A stretch of DNA of 64,000 bases, from NCBI RefSeq assembly GCF_000720175.1, contig NZ_JOIX01000002.1, forward strand, positions 62,001 through 126,000. The letters are read 5' to 3'. The notes under the pieces are model-generated. The model ran no database searches. It worked only from the letters and a program-made list of their open reading frames with translations, and was not told the origin of the DNA. This document shows positions 52,678 through 61,515 of this stretch, piece by piece (within the stretch, counting starts at the first letter, position 1; every line of letters starts with the position of its first letter). The position numbers were made by a program, and so were the translations under genes. Origin of the DNA: Streptomyces sp. NRRL S-337. GTDB taxonomy: Bacteria; Actinomycetota; Actinomycetes; Streptomycetales; Streptomycetaceae.

Positions 52678-53664
52678 GTGTCCGAATCGGGGCGGCTCAT
52701 AGCCCGGCGGTACCGGCTGATCGAACGGCTGGGCCGGGGCGGCATGGGCACGGTCTGGCGGGCCGAGGACGAGGTGCTCGGGCGCCAGGTCGCCGTGAAG
52801 AAGCTCCACGTACCGCCGCATCTGCACGACGACGAGGTGCGCACCCTGCACGAGCGGACCCGTCGCGAGGCGCGCAGTGCCGCCCGGATCACCCATCCCC
52901 ATGTGATCGTGGTGCACGACGTCGTCGACGACGAGGGCCTGCCGTGCATCGTCATGGAGTACGTCCCCTCCGTCACGCTGAGCGATCTGCTCAAGCGGCA
53001 GGGTGCGCTGCCGCCGCAGGAGGCGGCCCGGATCGGCAGTTCGATGGCCGGTGCCCTGCGCGCCGCGCACGACGCCGGAGTGCTGCATCGCGACGTCAAG
53101 CCCGCCAACGTCCTGCTGGCGCATGACGGCCGGATCGTCCTCACCGACTTCGGCATCGCCGTGGTGTCGGGGACGCCCTCTCTGACGCGGACCGGGGAGT
53201 TGGTCGGGTCGATCCAGTACCTCGCAGTGGCACAGGGCTTCTCGCTCCCCGTGCAGGACGGCTGGAAACGCAACGACACACCCGACGGGGAGATCCGCTA
53301 CATCGACCCGACCAGGCTGGTGGGCCTGCGGGTCGACGTCGTGAGGTTCGCAGGGTCGGACCCGCTGCGGCACTGGGAGGAGACCGAAGAGGCCCAGACC
53401 CGCCGGGACAACCCCGGCTACGAACGGGTCCGCATGAGCCGCACCACCTTCCGTGGACTCCGGGCCGGCTACTGGGAGTTCACCTTCGACGGCACGCAGC
53501 GCGGATTCCGGGCCGTCGAAATGGCCTTCTCCGGGACGGACGGCACCCAGTACACGGTCTACCTCTCCGCACCAGAGGCACAGTGGACCCGCTACCGGCC
53601 CGTCTTCGACACCACCATGAGGGGCATTCGACTGCCGGACCAGGCGGTCAACTCCCCGTCCTGA
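52678..53664 (+). CDS. Ser/Thr protein kinase with internal deletion: N-lobe to activation loop fused to the C-terminal sensor-like domain
   Basis: 328 residues from GTG 52678 (GAAGGGGG upstream; ATG 52639 is possible). Kinase marks: GRGGMGTVW (19-27), AVKK with Lys-41, HRDVKPANV (137-145), DFGIA (157-161), activation loop SLTRTGELVGSIQYLA. There the sequence leaves the kinase: the A-P-E motif and helices F to I are missing. Without a stop, it goes on at 184 into VAQGFSLPVQDGWKRN, RYIDPTRLVGLRVDVVRF, RTTFRGLRAGYWEFTFDG and TTMRGIRLP, the usual C-terminal domain of Streptomyces kinases after the membrane helix. An in-frame deletion removed the C-lobe, the membrane segment and the linker. Probably inactive. 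Confidence 0.7.
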   Translation: MSESGRLIARRYRLIERLGRGGMGTVWRAEDEVLGRQVAVKKLHVPPHLHDDEVRTLHERTRREARSAARITHPHVIVVHDVVDDEGLPCIVMEYVPSVTLSDLLKRQGALPPQEAARIGSSMAGALRAAHDAGVLHRDVKPANVLLAHDGRIVLTDFGIAVVSGTPSLTRTGELVGSIQYLAVAQGFSLPVQDGWKRNDTPDGEIRYIDPTRLVGLRVDVVRFAGSDPLRHWEETEEAQTRRDNPGYERVRMSRTTFRGLRAGYWEFTFDGTQRGFRAVEMAFSGTDGTQYTVYLSAPEAQWTRYRPVFDTTMRGIRLPDQAVNSPS

Positions 53665-54024
53665 CCGGACAGTCTCTCGTTCTCGTCCTCGATCTCGAAT
53701 TCCAGGTCGCGCCCCGCCACCGCACCCTTACTGAGCGTTTCCTTTCACCTTCTCCGCCCTCTGGCCGGCGTACGGGAACACCGTCGGAAGCTACCGATCA
53801 GTTCGGGGCAACCGGACGCCAAGGAATGCCATCTCTGTGGTCGAACGAGCCCTACAAGGCTCCAAGACCGAAGACGCCGGAACTTCACACCCAGAATTCC
53901 CGGACGCTTTGGTAGACGCGTCCTGCGTGATGCAGCGTTGTTTCCTCGTTCTTCTCCAGCACAGTTCCGTCATGCGCACCTTAACGAGTGGGGTAGGTGC
54001 GCGTGCCGGTCGAAGGGAATTCGC
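53665..54024. other. Intergenic, no gene seen
   Basis: 360 bases between the kinase and the secreted protein. Includes the GAAGGGAATTCGC ribosome site of the latter. No recognisable gene or hairpin. Confidence 0.4.
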
Positions 54025-55026
54025 ATGTCCGCATCCACACCTGCCGTACGACGTCAGCGCAGAAGTAGCCGCGTGACAATCGCCGTCGCCACCACTCTTC
54101 TCGCCGGTGCGTCGGTACTCAGTTCGCAGGCGCCGGCCTTCGCCGATGGCTCGTCCACCGTTCCCGACACCATCTATGAATCCGATGACCAGGTCATGGC
54201 AGACCTGACCAAGTGGTCGCCGCTCCAGGATTCCGAGAGCGTAATGGGCCTGCCCACCGGCCTCGACGACAAGCAGGTCAACCTCTCGGACGTACAGGGA
54301 GGACAGGTCAACTACAGCCCCGATCAGGCCATCAAGGATGCCCAGGCCGCGGCCAAGGCGTTCGCCGAGGACCCCAACACCAAGGAGCCTGCCCGCGAAA
54401 GCGCCAAGAGGCTCTACGAGCCCATCTCGGGACTCAACGAATCGCCCGACTACACCGCCCCCGTCTTCACCGGCAAAGCCGGCTACAAGGACGAGTGGAC
54501 CCAGGAAAATCTCGACCAGCTCTGCAACCGGCCGAACCACGACCCTGCGCGCGTCGGCCAGAAGCCGCCCTGCGCCTTCGTCGGCAAGCTCACCGACAAG
54601 TATCCCCTCCGAGGCTCCGCCGGAGACGGCCTGGCCGGCGGTGGGAAGCTGACCTACAAGATCTCCAGCTCGGTGGCCGACGAGAAGAGCGAGACCGAAG
54701 GCTGGTCAATAGGCGGGAAGATCACACCGAAAATCAGCGACGGAAAGAGCGAGCTTCCGGGGGAGGCGAGTTTCACCTACAGCTACTCGTCCACCTCCAC
54801 CAAGAAGCTGCAAAGCACCCTGGAAACCGACGTCGAGATGACTGTGCCCGACGGGAAGAAGAAGGGCTGGCTGGAGCCCCGGGGCAACGGCGGGTATTAC
54901 ACCGGCTATATCGTCTACCGGCAGAACAATGACACCGAGCAGAGGATGGTCGCCGTCCCGGCCCGTGTCTACGTCCAAGCCCACGACACCACCAGCCCGA
55001 TCACCTGGTTCAAGCGTGTGATCTAG
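54025..55026 (+). CDS. Secreted protein with aerolysin/ETX-MTX2-like beta segment (tentative)
   Basis: 333 residues from ATG 54025. Sec signal: MSASTPAVRRQRRSSR basic start, TIAVATTLLAGASVLSS core and AFA-D cleavage at residue 40. The N-terminal part (40-200) is unrecognised and has one Cys pair (QLCNRPNH...PPCAFVG). From about 205 the chain is a run of amphipathic Ser/Thr/Lys-rich strands: LTYKISSSVADEKSETEGWS, IGGKITPKIS, ASFTYSYSSTSTKKLQSTLE, TDVEMTVPDGKK, GYYTGYIVYR. That order of alternating S/T strands around a W-S-I-G-G turn is a feature of aerolysin and ETX/MTX2 pore-forming proteins. The link is by pattern only. Its partner may be the next membrane protein. Confidence 0.6.
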   Translation: MSASTPAVRRQRRSSRVTIAVATTLLAGASVLSSQAPAFADGSSTVPDTIYESDDQVMADLTKWSPLQDSESVMGLPTGLDDKQVNLSDVQGGQVNYSPDQAIKDAQAAAKAFAEDPNTKEPARESAKRLYEPISGLNESPDYTAPVFTGKAGYKDEWTQENLDQLCNRPNHDPARVGQKPPCAFVGKLTDKYPLRGSAGDGLAGGGKLTYKISSSVADEKSETEGWSIGGKITPKISDGKSELPGEASFTYSYSSTSTKKLQSTLETDVEMTVPDGKKKGWLEPRGNGGYYTGYIVYRQNNDTEQRMVAVPARVYVQAHDTTSPITWFKRVI

Positions 55027-55330
55027 TCCCCCACGCCTCCACCGGCAGTCCATACAACGACGAAGTGGCCTCGGCCTGGGAAAGGGAGGGCCGGGGCCAC
55101 GCAGGGGACCTCCCCGGCCTCCCCGCGGAAAGCGGAACTGGGGGGTTGCCCTCCCGGTCGGCACCGTTGCGCGCGGGCCGGGGCCGCCTCCTTGGCGTGC
55201 GCAACAACAACAGCGGCCCGCGCCATCCCGTCGGGCCGTGGGCGCCTGGTGAGACGGCTGGTGAGACGGCTGGTGAGGTGAGCGTGGAACACGCCTGCAC
55301 CGAACAGGTCGCCTTACGAACGGAGTTGAG
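55027..55330. other. Intergenic with three 12-bp repeats
   Basis: 304 bases. Contains GGTGAGACGGCT twice in a row plus a partial third copy (55248-55279). The GGAGTTGAG ribosome site of the next gene ends it. Confidence 0.4.
55248..55279. repeat. 12-bp tandem repeat, 2.5 copies
   Basis: GGTGAGACGGCT at 55248-55259 and 55260-55271, then GGTGAGGT. Within the leader of the membrane protein gene. Confidence 0.6.
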
Positions 55331-56221
55331 ATGACAGACGACCACATTCAGCAAGGGGAATCGCGTGGTGGGCACAGGCCTCCCGGGTCCGCCTCTGAGG
55401 TCTCCGGCCCCTCCGTTCGCGGAGCCTCGACCGTGTCGGAGCCATCTTCGGCGCCCACACCCCGCGCACGGCCGCCCCGCAATGGTCTTGGCATCGCAGC
55501 TCTCGTCCTCACGGCTCTTGGCATCATCGGCCTCATCGCCGGGCCGGTCCTCCCGGCCCTGTTCTGGGCGGCGGGGGCTCTGACCGCGACCGCAACGGTC
55601 CTGGGCGTCCTCGGTGCCCGGCGGGCACAGCGGGCCGGCACCGGCAACCGCGGCACGGCCGTGACCGGCGCGGTCCTCGGCGCCATGGCCACCGCGTGGT
55701 TCCTCAACGGCGCGATGGTCACCACCAACGCTCTCCAACAGGTCTCGTGTGCCGCCCCGACGGCCGGTGGCGGCCAGCAACTCCGTTATGACACCACGCG
55801 GTGCTTTGAGGACGGACTGCAGGTCACCGCTTCGTCCTCCAAGCCGTACACCCCCGGCAAGGAAGAACAGCGGCGGCAGGACAGCAACACGCGGGGCAAG
55901 CGCATCGTGTCCGTGCAGATCACGATCCGCAATGGATCCACCGGCATGCTGGATACCGGGGAGCTCTACAGCATCGGGGCGAACGATGCCCACGGACACA
56001 CGGCCGACCCCCTCTTCGAGGGCGACGACCATTCCAGCGGACTGGGCCGAACCCTGCTGCTGCCCGGCATGGAGAAAGTCATCACCCAGCGCTTCGCCCT
56101 GCCCTCGGACTCGGCCAACCACCTCAAGGTGGGCGTGGACTTCGCCCAGGCCGCAGACAACCGCACATGGCTGACCGTCCCGCACAACGAAAGCGCCGTC
56201 TGGAGCGGCCCTCTACGATGA
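55331..56221 (+). CDS. DUF4190-type membrane protein with extracellular beta domain
   Basis: 296 residues. A cytosolic Ser/Pro-rich tail (1-50), then three hydrophobic segments (NGLGIAALVLTALGIIGLIAG, PALFWAAGALTATATVLGVLG, GTAVTGAVLGAMATAWFLNGAM), the DUF4190 layout. After them a predicted extracellular domain (about 130-296) with strands: LQVTASSSKPYTPG, RIVSVQITIRNGSTGMLDTGELYSIGAND, LGRTLLLPGMEKVITQRFAL, HLKVGVDFAQAADN, similar to the DUF4352-like domain of Streptomyces lipoproteins. It follows the secreted protein but with its own leader. Function unknown. Confidence 0.72.
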   Translation: MTDDHIQQGESRGGHRPPGSASEVSGPSVRGASTVSEPSSAPTPRARPPRNGLGIAALVLTALGIIGLIAGPVLPALFWAAGALTATATVLGVLGARRAQRAGTGNRGTAVTGAVLGAMATAWFLNGAMVTTNALQQVSCAAPTAGGGQQLRYDTTRCFEDGLQVTASSSKPYTPGKEEQRRQDSNTRGKRIVSVQITIRNGSTGMLDTGELYSIGANDAHGHTADPLFEGDDHSSGLGRTLLLPGMEKVITQRFALPSDSANHLKVGVDFAQAADNRTWLTVPHNESAVWSGPLR

Positions 56222-56284
56222 CCCGCCGCCAGACCGCAACCAAGGGGACGACAGACGCTGTTGCAGGTGGAGCGAGACGTGCCG

Positions 56285-56532
56285 GCCGGCCGCTCCCCTT
56301 CTGCCCGCACGGTGTTCTCCAGGAAGTCCGCAGTGCCGGCCCGGTGGGCGATCACCAGCGGACGGCGGTTGCTGCCTGCGGACCGTTCCCCCGTCTCCGT
56401 GGCCGCTGCCACTCTTCGCTTGTCCGCAGCAGACATCCCCACGCGGTCCGGGACCGCGGCGGACCCCGCAGCAGTGGCCGTGACGGCAACCGCCGCGACC
56501 AGACCAGCCGTTCACCTTCGCCTCACCGACAT
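56285..56532 (-). pseudogene. 5' end of a glycerophosphodiester phosphodiesterase gene
   Basis: From ATG 56532 (GGGAGGGGAAC upstream) one frame reads MSVRRR, stop TGA, TAGLVAAVAVTATAAGSAAV (a signal peptide), then on to RRPLVIAHRAGTADFLENTV. The H-R-A-G-x-x-x-x-x-E-N-T motif is the start of GDPD enzymes (catalytic His and Glu). The similarity ends at ENTV (about 56308); the remainder is deleted, and an early stop is present. Clearly a relic. Confidence 0.6.
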
Positions 56533-57066
56533 ACAACTGTTCCCCTCCCGAACCGGACGCCCCGCCACAGCTACCAGTAACCCACGCGCCAGGACACCTC
56601 CACCGGCCTCAAACGCTACGGACGAGCGGACGAATGCCGGCCCCACTCGCTGAAACCCCCGCCGGTGAACAGCAGCTGGGCCCCAGCGAGTTCAATACGC
56701 GAGGGTCACGCAGCCGTTGCCGCCCCGGCCGGCGGCAACGGCACCTCCGTCACCACCGGTGCCTCCGTCACCTCCGGCGGCCATTTGGCCGCGTTCCGTG
56801 AATCCGCGCTCACGCCCGCTCCAGGGGGCGTACCGTCTCAGTGCTTGTGCTGAGTGCTTGTGCTGATCTGCGCGGTCCGGGAGCGTCCTACGAGCTCCCC
56901 TCAATTCATGCGTCCTGCTTGCCGGCCGAGCACCTTGTGGCCGACGCCGTCGTGGATGTTGCCGAGTTCCAACACCGCGCGAGGGCAAAACGCAAAACCC
57001 CACCAGACAGCCGCTGACCAGCACCCACACCACAAGAACCCTCCCGACAAGATGGAGCAGCAATCC
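56533..57066. other. Intergenic with gene relics and a 13-bp repeat
   Basis: 534 bases. A minus-strand frame ending at 56692 gives a Gly-rich tail (GGNGCVTLAY) like the end of glycine-rich secreted proteins, too short to call a gene. AGTGCTTGTGCTG occurs twice in tandem near 56840-56866. Confidence 0.4.
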
Positions 57067-57672
57067 GTGACAGACAGCCCGTTCGCCTTGGTCCCCGAGC
57101 AATGGCAGCACCTCGCCGCCGCCCGCCAGACCTATTCCGACACCGTCAGCCCGCACTACGACGAGACTCTGCAGCAGGTGACTCAACGTGCACGTGCCAG
57201 CGGGGACATCGGCAAAGCCGACATCGGAGCACTGCTGATGTGGAAACGACTCAGGGCCGACACGCCATGGGCCGCCGAACTCATGGCCCTCGCGGACGCC
57301 GACGTACGCCGCGTAACAGCCGCGGCCACAGCCGCCGCCCGGGACACCTCCCTTAGCCGCAGCTCCGCGGCAAAGGCCGGCCGAGCAGCCCTCGCCTCGC
57401 TACCGGGGTTCCGCACCGGCGACGCCCTCGCCTCCGCCGTCCTCACGGCGGCCGCCCCGGACCGCATGGCCATCTACGACCGACGAGCCCACAGCGCACT
57501 GCACACCCTAGGCGTCCCTCTCAGCCACGCATCCGGCCGCTACAGCCGCTATATCGAGGCGATCGACCAACTCCTGGCCGCTGCCCCACCACCGATCCGC
57601 AACTGGACCGCACGAGACATGGACACCGCCCTGTACTGGCTCAACCACCCCACCAACACCACAACCCCATAG
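57067..57672 (+). CDS. Hypothetical protein with HhH-glycosylase-like motif
   Basis: 201 residues from GTG 57067 (GGAGCAG six bases upstream; ATG 57052 possible). The first 110 residues are helical (VPEQWQHLAAARQTYSDTVSPHYDETLQQVTQRARAS). In the C-terminal part SLPGFRTGDALASAVLTAAAPDRMAIYDRRAHSALHTLG matches the pattern L-P-G-x-x-x-x-x-x-A-S-A-x-L-x-A-x-x-P-x-R-x-x-I-Y-D-R-R-A of helix-hairpin-helix DNA glycosylase-like proteins; the Y-D-R-R may play the part of the catalytic Asp region. Family membership is tentative. The C-terminal Trp-rich WTARDMDTALYWLN caps the domain. Confidence 0.62.
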   Translation: MTDSPFALVPEQWQHLAAARQTYSDTVSPHYDETLQQVTQRARASGDIGKADIGALLMWKRLRADTPWAAELMALADADVRRVTAAATAAARDTSLSRSSAAKAGRAALASLPGFRTGDALASAVLTAAAPDRMAIYDRRAHSALHTLGVPLSHASGRYSRYIEAIDQLLAAAPPPIRNWTARDMDTALYWLNHPTNTTTP

Positions 57673-58046
57673 CCACACTCAACAAGGCTGATCATCCAAG
57701 GACCACTACAACCGACTCGCTCGATCCCTGCACAGAAATGCCAAGCCCGGACCAGGCACCCGGGCCTGTGGCATGCCCCAGGTCAGGCGCCCTCAGATTC
57801 TCTCCGCTCCCGCTGTCTGCGCGTCAATTTCCGCGCAGTGGGCCGCTACCGTCTCGACGAGATCGACTAGAGATCCCGGCCAGAGCCGGACGTCACGCCA
57901 ACCGGCTCGGAGCAGCGCGGAGCCCCGGCACCACCACCGAACTCCCGTGCTGCGTCGTCCCGGCCTACGGCAGACACGGGATCTGAGTACGCCTACTCAT
58001 GCGCCCGGCCCCGCATCAGCGAAAGGTGGGGTCGGAGGTGCGGGGA
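57673..58046. other. Intergenic, no gene seen
   Basis: 374 bases before the lipoprotein gene. Includes its GGAGGTGCGGGG ribosome site next to 58047. Nothing else stands out. Confidence 0.4.
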
Positions 58047-58824
58047 ATGAAGGAGACCCTAGCGGGCCGGTGGCGCCGAGTCCGTAGGCGTTGCGCCCAA
58101 GCGGGCGGAATGTTGCTGGCGTTCGCCCTGGTGGGGCTGACGGCAGCGTGCTCCCGCGAGCCGTCGGAGAAGAAGCTGCGGACGCAGGCCACGTCGCCTT
58201 TGGCGGAGTCCCGCAGGGCGGAGGAGGAGCACAAGATACGCACCCTGATCGAGCGTCTTACCGCTGTCGAGGGCCTGGAGCACGTACTCACACGTTTCAC
58301 CGACTCCTGCGCCAGGCCTAGCAACGGCTCGATCTTCGAGAACAACCGGTCTCCCTATGTCCTCACGTGTGGCATGAAGGCCGTCGGCTACTTCGGCGTC
58401 CAGGGAAACATCACCGACGTCTTGCCCAGGATCCGCGCGGCCGGCATCGCAACCTGGGGAATGCAGGACGGCAAGGGGCGGGACCTGCCGCACGCGGGCG
58501 GCACCGTTTCCTATGCACTCGACTATCACCGTAAGCGCGGCCGGAACTCGGGCGGCAGCCTGATGCCCGCCCCGGACGCTCACAGCCCCGGGGCTCCGGA
58601 TCGACTGGGACCGGCCGGACCTCCCGCTCCCGAACCAGGTCGAGGACCCCGCCCCGTGCCCTCCAGCCGGGACCGGGATCTACCAGCGCTGCTCTATCGT
58701 TCCGAAAACCCCGATGAGCATGGCGGCCGCACGGGCCCGGTACGGCACCATCCTGACCTTCACCCTCGGAGGCAGGTGGGACTCCTCCGCGGAGAACTAC
58801 TTCACCGTGCCCCGCCGGAAGTGA
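58047..58824 (+). pseudogene. Lipoprotein gene with a single-base frameshift
   Basis: Starts at ATG 58047 behind GGAGGTGCGGGG. Signal peptide with lipobox LTAAC at about residue 34-38. The frame stays coding until about 58570 (TVSYALDYHRKRGRNSGG, then SLMPAP). Beyond it, the adjacent frame continues cleanly to TGA 58822-58824 with RTLTAPGLRIDWDRPD, GIYQRCSIVPKTPMSMAAAR and YGTILTFTLGGRWDSSAENYFTV. The shift falls in a CCCC run and one extra C restores the two frames. Either a decayed gene or a sequencing error. No family recognised; the C-terminal part looks like a folded extracellular domain. Confidence 0.6.
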
Positions 58825-59108
58825 CCCACCGCAGCTGACTCCCTCGGCCGTGAACAGGCATCGACCACGACATCGGCCACACCTGACACCAGTCAAACCT
58901 TGACGAGAATGCTCAACTTTCTTCGCTGAGACAGAGACAGAGACACACAACGAAGGCAACAGCAACAACGAACCCTCGCCTGCGCCGCCATCGTGCTGTC
59001 CGATAGTCGATCGGTTCCTGCACAGCCTAGACTCCTGGTGCGTGGCAGGTGTCCGGCGCTCACTTGGTTCGACAGCTCTACTCGTGTTCCCATTCCCCAC
59101 CGATGAGT
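58825..59108. other. Intergenic with a GACAGA-rich stretch
   Basis: 284 bases. AT/AC-richer run at 58925-58962 (GAGACAGAGACAGAGACAC). Possible promoter TTGACG near 58898. No gene recognised. Confidence 0.4.
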
Positions 59109-59417
59109 TCATGAGCGCCGGCTGACTGGCTCGGTGGCCTGGGGACAGCCCACGATGCGGCCGAGGTAGCCGGCGATGCGGTCGAGCGCGGTCGCTTCGT
59201 GGGGCACTTCCTGGGGCGGGGCGAAGGAGCCACCGGGCGTCTGCGGCAGGCTGCCGTAGATCTCCTGTACCACCGGCAGGGCCGACTCGGCGAGGTCCGG
59301 GACGAGGTCATGCGGGTGCCCCATGGCCGTGGCCAGGTCCCCGCTGTGGTTCCGTCGGTGGAGGCAGGAGCATTCGAACTTCCTCGACGCACACTGGCAG
59401 AGGACCGACCTTGACAC
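59109..59417 (-). CDS. Hypothetical short protein (weak)
   Basis: 102 codons from GTG 59417. The N-terminus has three cysteines (VLCQCASRKFECSCLH) that look like a metal-binding knot, and the rest (DLVPDLAESALPVVQEIYG, ALDRIAGYLGRIVG) is helical. No family recognised. A TGATAT box sits six bases before the GTG, a leaderless pattern, inside a perfect palindrome. It could equally be a relic of a longer gene. Confidence 0.3.
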   Translation of the reverse strand: MSRSVLCQCASRKFECSCLHRRNHSGDLATAMGHPHDLVPDLAESALPVVQEIYGSLPQTPGGSFAPPQEVPHEATALDRIAGYLGRIVGCPQATEPVSRRS

Positions 59418-59419
59418 TG

Positions 59420-59431
59420 GCTGATATCAGC
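59420..59431. promoter_or_regulatory. Palindrome, possible operator
   Basis: GCTGATATCAGC, extended on each side (TGACA...TGTCA). TTGACA (59411-59416) precedes it on the plus strand. Confidence 0.4.
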
Positions 59432-59605
59432 TGTCACCAGAAAGGTCCGGGTCCCTGGAGAGGTGGGAAGAGCCAGCATCACAGGGGAACGTGCGACACT
59501 GCGGACGCCCCAACCCACGCCACACACATGTTGGTTCGCTCGGCTCCACAGAATCGATACGAGAGGCTCGGGCCGCTCGGCCCACGGCGAGGAAGGTAAG
59601 GTTCG

Positions 59606-60607
59606 TTGAAGTACCGCAGGCTGGGCAATGAAGGCCCCGAGGTGTCCGCGATCGGCTTGGGCTGCATGGGCATGTCCATCGCCTACGGGGTCCCGGACGA
59701 AGAGGAATCCCAACACACCCTGGATCGTGCCCTGGAAATGGGCATCACCCTCCTGGACACCGCTGACGCCTACGGGCGAGGCAGCAACGAGCAGTTGGTC
59801 GGTCGCTGGCTGCGCAGACACGCTCATAAGCGCGACCGGGTCGTCGTGGCGACCAAATTCGGGCTCCGTCACGACGCGGCCACGGGCCGGGTCGGCGACG
59901 TGGACACCTCGGCCGACTACGTTCCCCACGCCTGCCGCGCCTCGCTGCGCCGCCTGGGTGTCGATCACATCGACCTCTACTACGCCCATCGTCGCGACCC
60001 CGCCACTCCCATCGAGGAGACCGTCGGTGCCATGTCCCAGCTGGTGCAGGCCGGGCTGGTAGGTCACATCGGACTGAGCGAGGTCAGCCCCGCGACGCTC
60101 CGCAAAGCCCACGCCGTCCACCCGGTCAGCGCGGTCCAGGTGGAGTACTCCCTCTTCACCCGCAGCGTTGTGGAGGGCGAACTGCTCGCCACCTGCCGGG
60201 AACTGGGCATCGCCGTCGTGGCCTACTCACCCCTCGGGCGCGGCATGCTCACCGGTGCGCTCTCCTCCCGCGGCGACCTCGGCCCGCACGACAACCGCCG
60301 GCGCTGGCCTCGGTTCGCCGACGAGAACATCCAGCGCAACCTGGCACTCGTCCAGGCCGTACGGGACGTCGCCGAGCGGATCGGCTGTTCGCCCGCCCAG
60401 GCCGGACTGGCCTGGCTGCTCGCCCAGGGCGAGGACATCGTGCCCATCCCCGGCACCAAGCGCCGGCGCTACCTTGAGGAGAACGCCGCTGCCGTGTCAC
60501 TGGCTCTGACCGACGCCGACCTCGATCTGCTGCGCAAGGCCGTACCGGAAGAGGCCGTGGCGGGCGAGCGCTACCCGGAAACAGCCCTGAGGAGGCTGGG
60601 GCACTGA
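59606..60607 (+). CDS. Aldo/keto reductase
   Basis: 333 residues from TTG 59606 (GAGGAAGG upstream). Complete TIM-barrel [19 protein letters not shown], the tetrad D-T-A-D-A-Y-G (Asp and Tyr), VVVATKFG (Lys) and LYYAHRRDP (His), then [35 protein letters not shown] and the NADP clamp [20 protein letters not shown]. Family AKR13-like (YajO/yakc type). It reduces aldehydes, dicarbonyls or sugars with NADPH. No obvious partner. Confidence 0.92.
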   Translation: MKYRRLGNEGPEVSAIGLGCMGMSIAYGVPDEEESQHTLDRALEMGITLLDTADAYGRGSNEQLVGRWLRRHAHKRDRVVVATKFGLRHDAATGRVGDVDTSADYVPHACRASLRRLGVDHIDLYYAHRRDPATPIEETVGAMSQLVQAGLVGHIGLSEVSPATLRKAHAVHPVSAVQVEYSLFTRSVVEGELLATCRELGIAVVAYSPLGRGMLTGALSSRGDLGPHDNRRRWPRFADENIQRNLALVQAVRDVAERIGCSPAQAGLAWLLAQGEDIVPIPGTKRRRYLEENAAAVSLALTDADLDLLRKAVPEEAVAGERYPETALRRLGH

Positions 60608-60723
60608 GCAGTGGGATCTCCACGAGAGAGAGTGCCTGGGAGAAGGCGGAGGCTGCGCCCACCTCGACGACGTATCAAGTCACCGTCCGGAGGCCCACTC
60701 ACCATCGAGGGCAACAGGCAGCG

Positions 60724-61434
60724 TCATACCTCGGTTCCCAGCCCTCGGTTCCCAGCCCCCAGTCCGCAGTCCCCAGCTCCCAGTGCGCTGGCCCAGTCCT
60801 GTAGTTCGGGGTCGGTCAGGCTGGCGCCCAGCCAGTCGTGGTCCGGTTCCGCTCCTGCCAGGGACGGTACGACCGCGACGTAGAGCCCGGCGGCACGGGC
60901 CGAGGCAATGCCCGTGACCGAGTCCTCGAAGGCGACGGAATGCTTCGGGGCCGCACCGAGTGTCTCGCATGCCGTGAGGTAGAGCTCTGGTGCGGGCTTG
61001 GGCGAGCGTACTTCGTCGGCGGCAAAGGAGTGGGCGAAGCAGTCGGTGAGGCCGGCCGACCAGAGCGCGACATCCAACAGTTCCCGGGGGCTGTTGCTGG
61101 CCACGGCGATGGGTACGGCTGCCCGGCAGGCGCGCACCAATTCCGCCGCCCCGGGGAGGACTGCGGCTCCCCGGGAAAGCTCCTCGCGGACTCTTGTGAG
61201 CAGTTCGGCGGCGAGTTCGGCACCGGCGTCGGGACAGCCCAGGTATTGGGCCATGGCCTCACCAGCGGCCTCCACGCTACGGCCGATGACCAGGGCCTTC
61301 TGCTCTGGCCCAAACGGATGGCCGTGTGCCGCGAAGATCGCCGTTTCCGCAACGGTCCAGCAGGTTTCGGTGTCGACCAGCAGGCCGTCGCAGTCAAAGA
61401 CCACGGCCTGGACGTTGGTGGGGAGCGAGCTCAT
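60724..61434 (-). CDS. HAD-family phosphatase (beta-phosphoglucomutase-like)
   Basis: 236 residues from ATG 61434. HAD motif I: VVFDCDGLLVDTE with nucleophile Asp and acid/base Asp (about 14, 16); motif II: IAVASNSPR; motif III Lys in SPKPAPELYL; motif IV VAFEDSVTGIASARAAG. The cap is the helical type. Likely hydrolyses a sugar phosphate or phosphoglycolate-like substrate. The extra C-terminal tail (LGAGDCGLGAGNRGLGTEV) is unusual and encoded by repeated DNA. Confidence 0.9.
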   Translation of the reverse strand: MSSLPTNVQAVVFDCDGLLVDTETCWTVAETAIFAAHGHPFGPEQKALVIGRSVEAAGEAMAQYLGCPDAGAELAAELLTRVREELSRGAAVLPGAAELVRACRAAVPIAVASNSPRELLDVALWSAGLTDCFAHSFAADEVRSPKPAPELYLTACETLGAAPKHSVAFEDSVTGIASARAAGLYVAVVPSLAGAEPDHDWLGASLTDPELQDWASALGAGDCGLGAGNRGLGTEV

Positions 61435-61515
61435 GCATGTCCTTTCACACCGGGTGATGCGCGGATCGCCCGTTGGGTAGCTGTCGGTGGCCTTGCGGTG
61501 GTGTCGCCCGACGAC

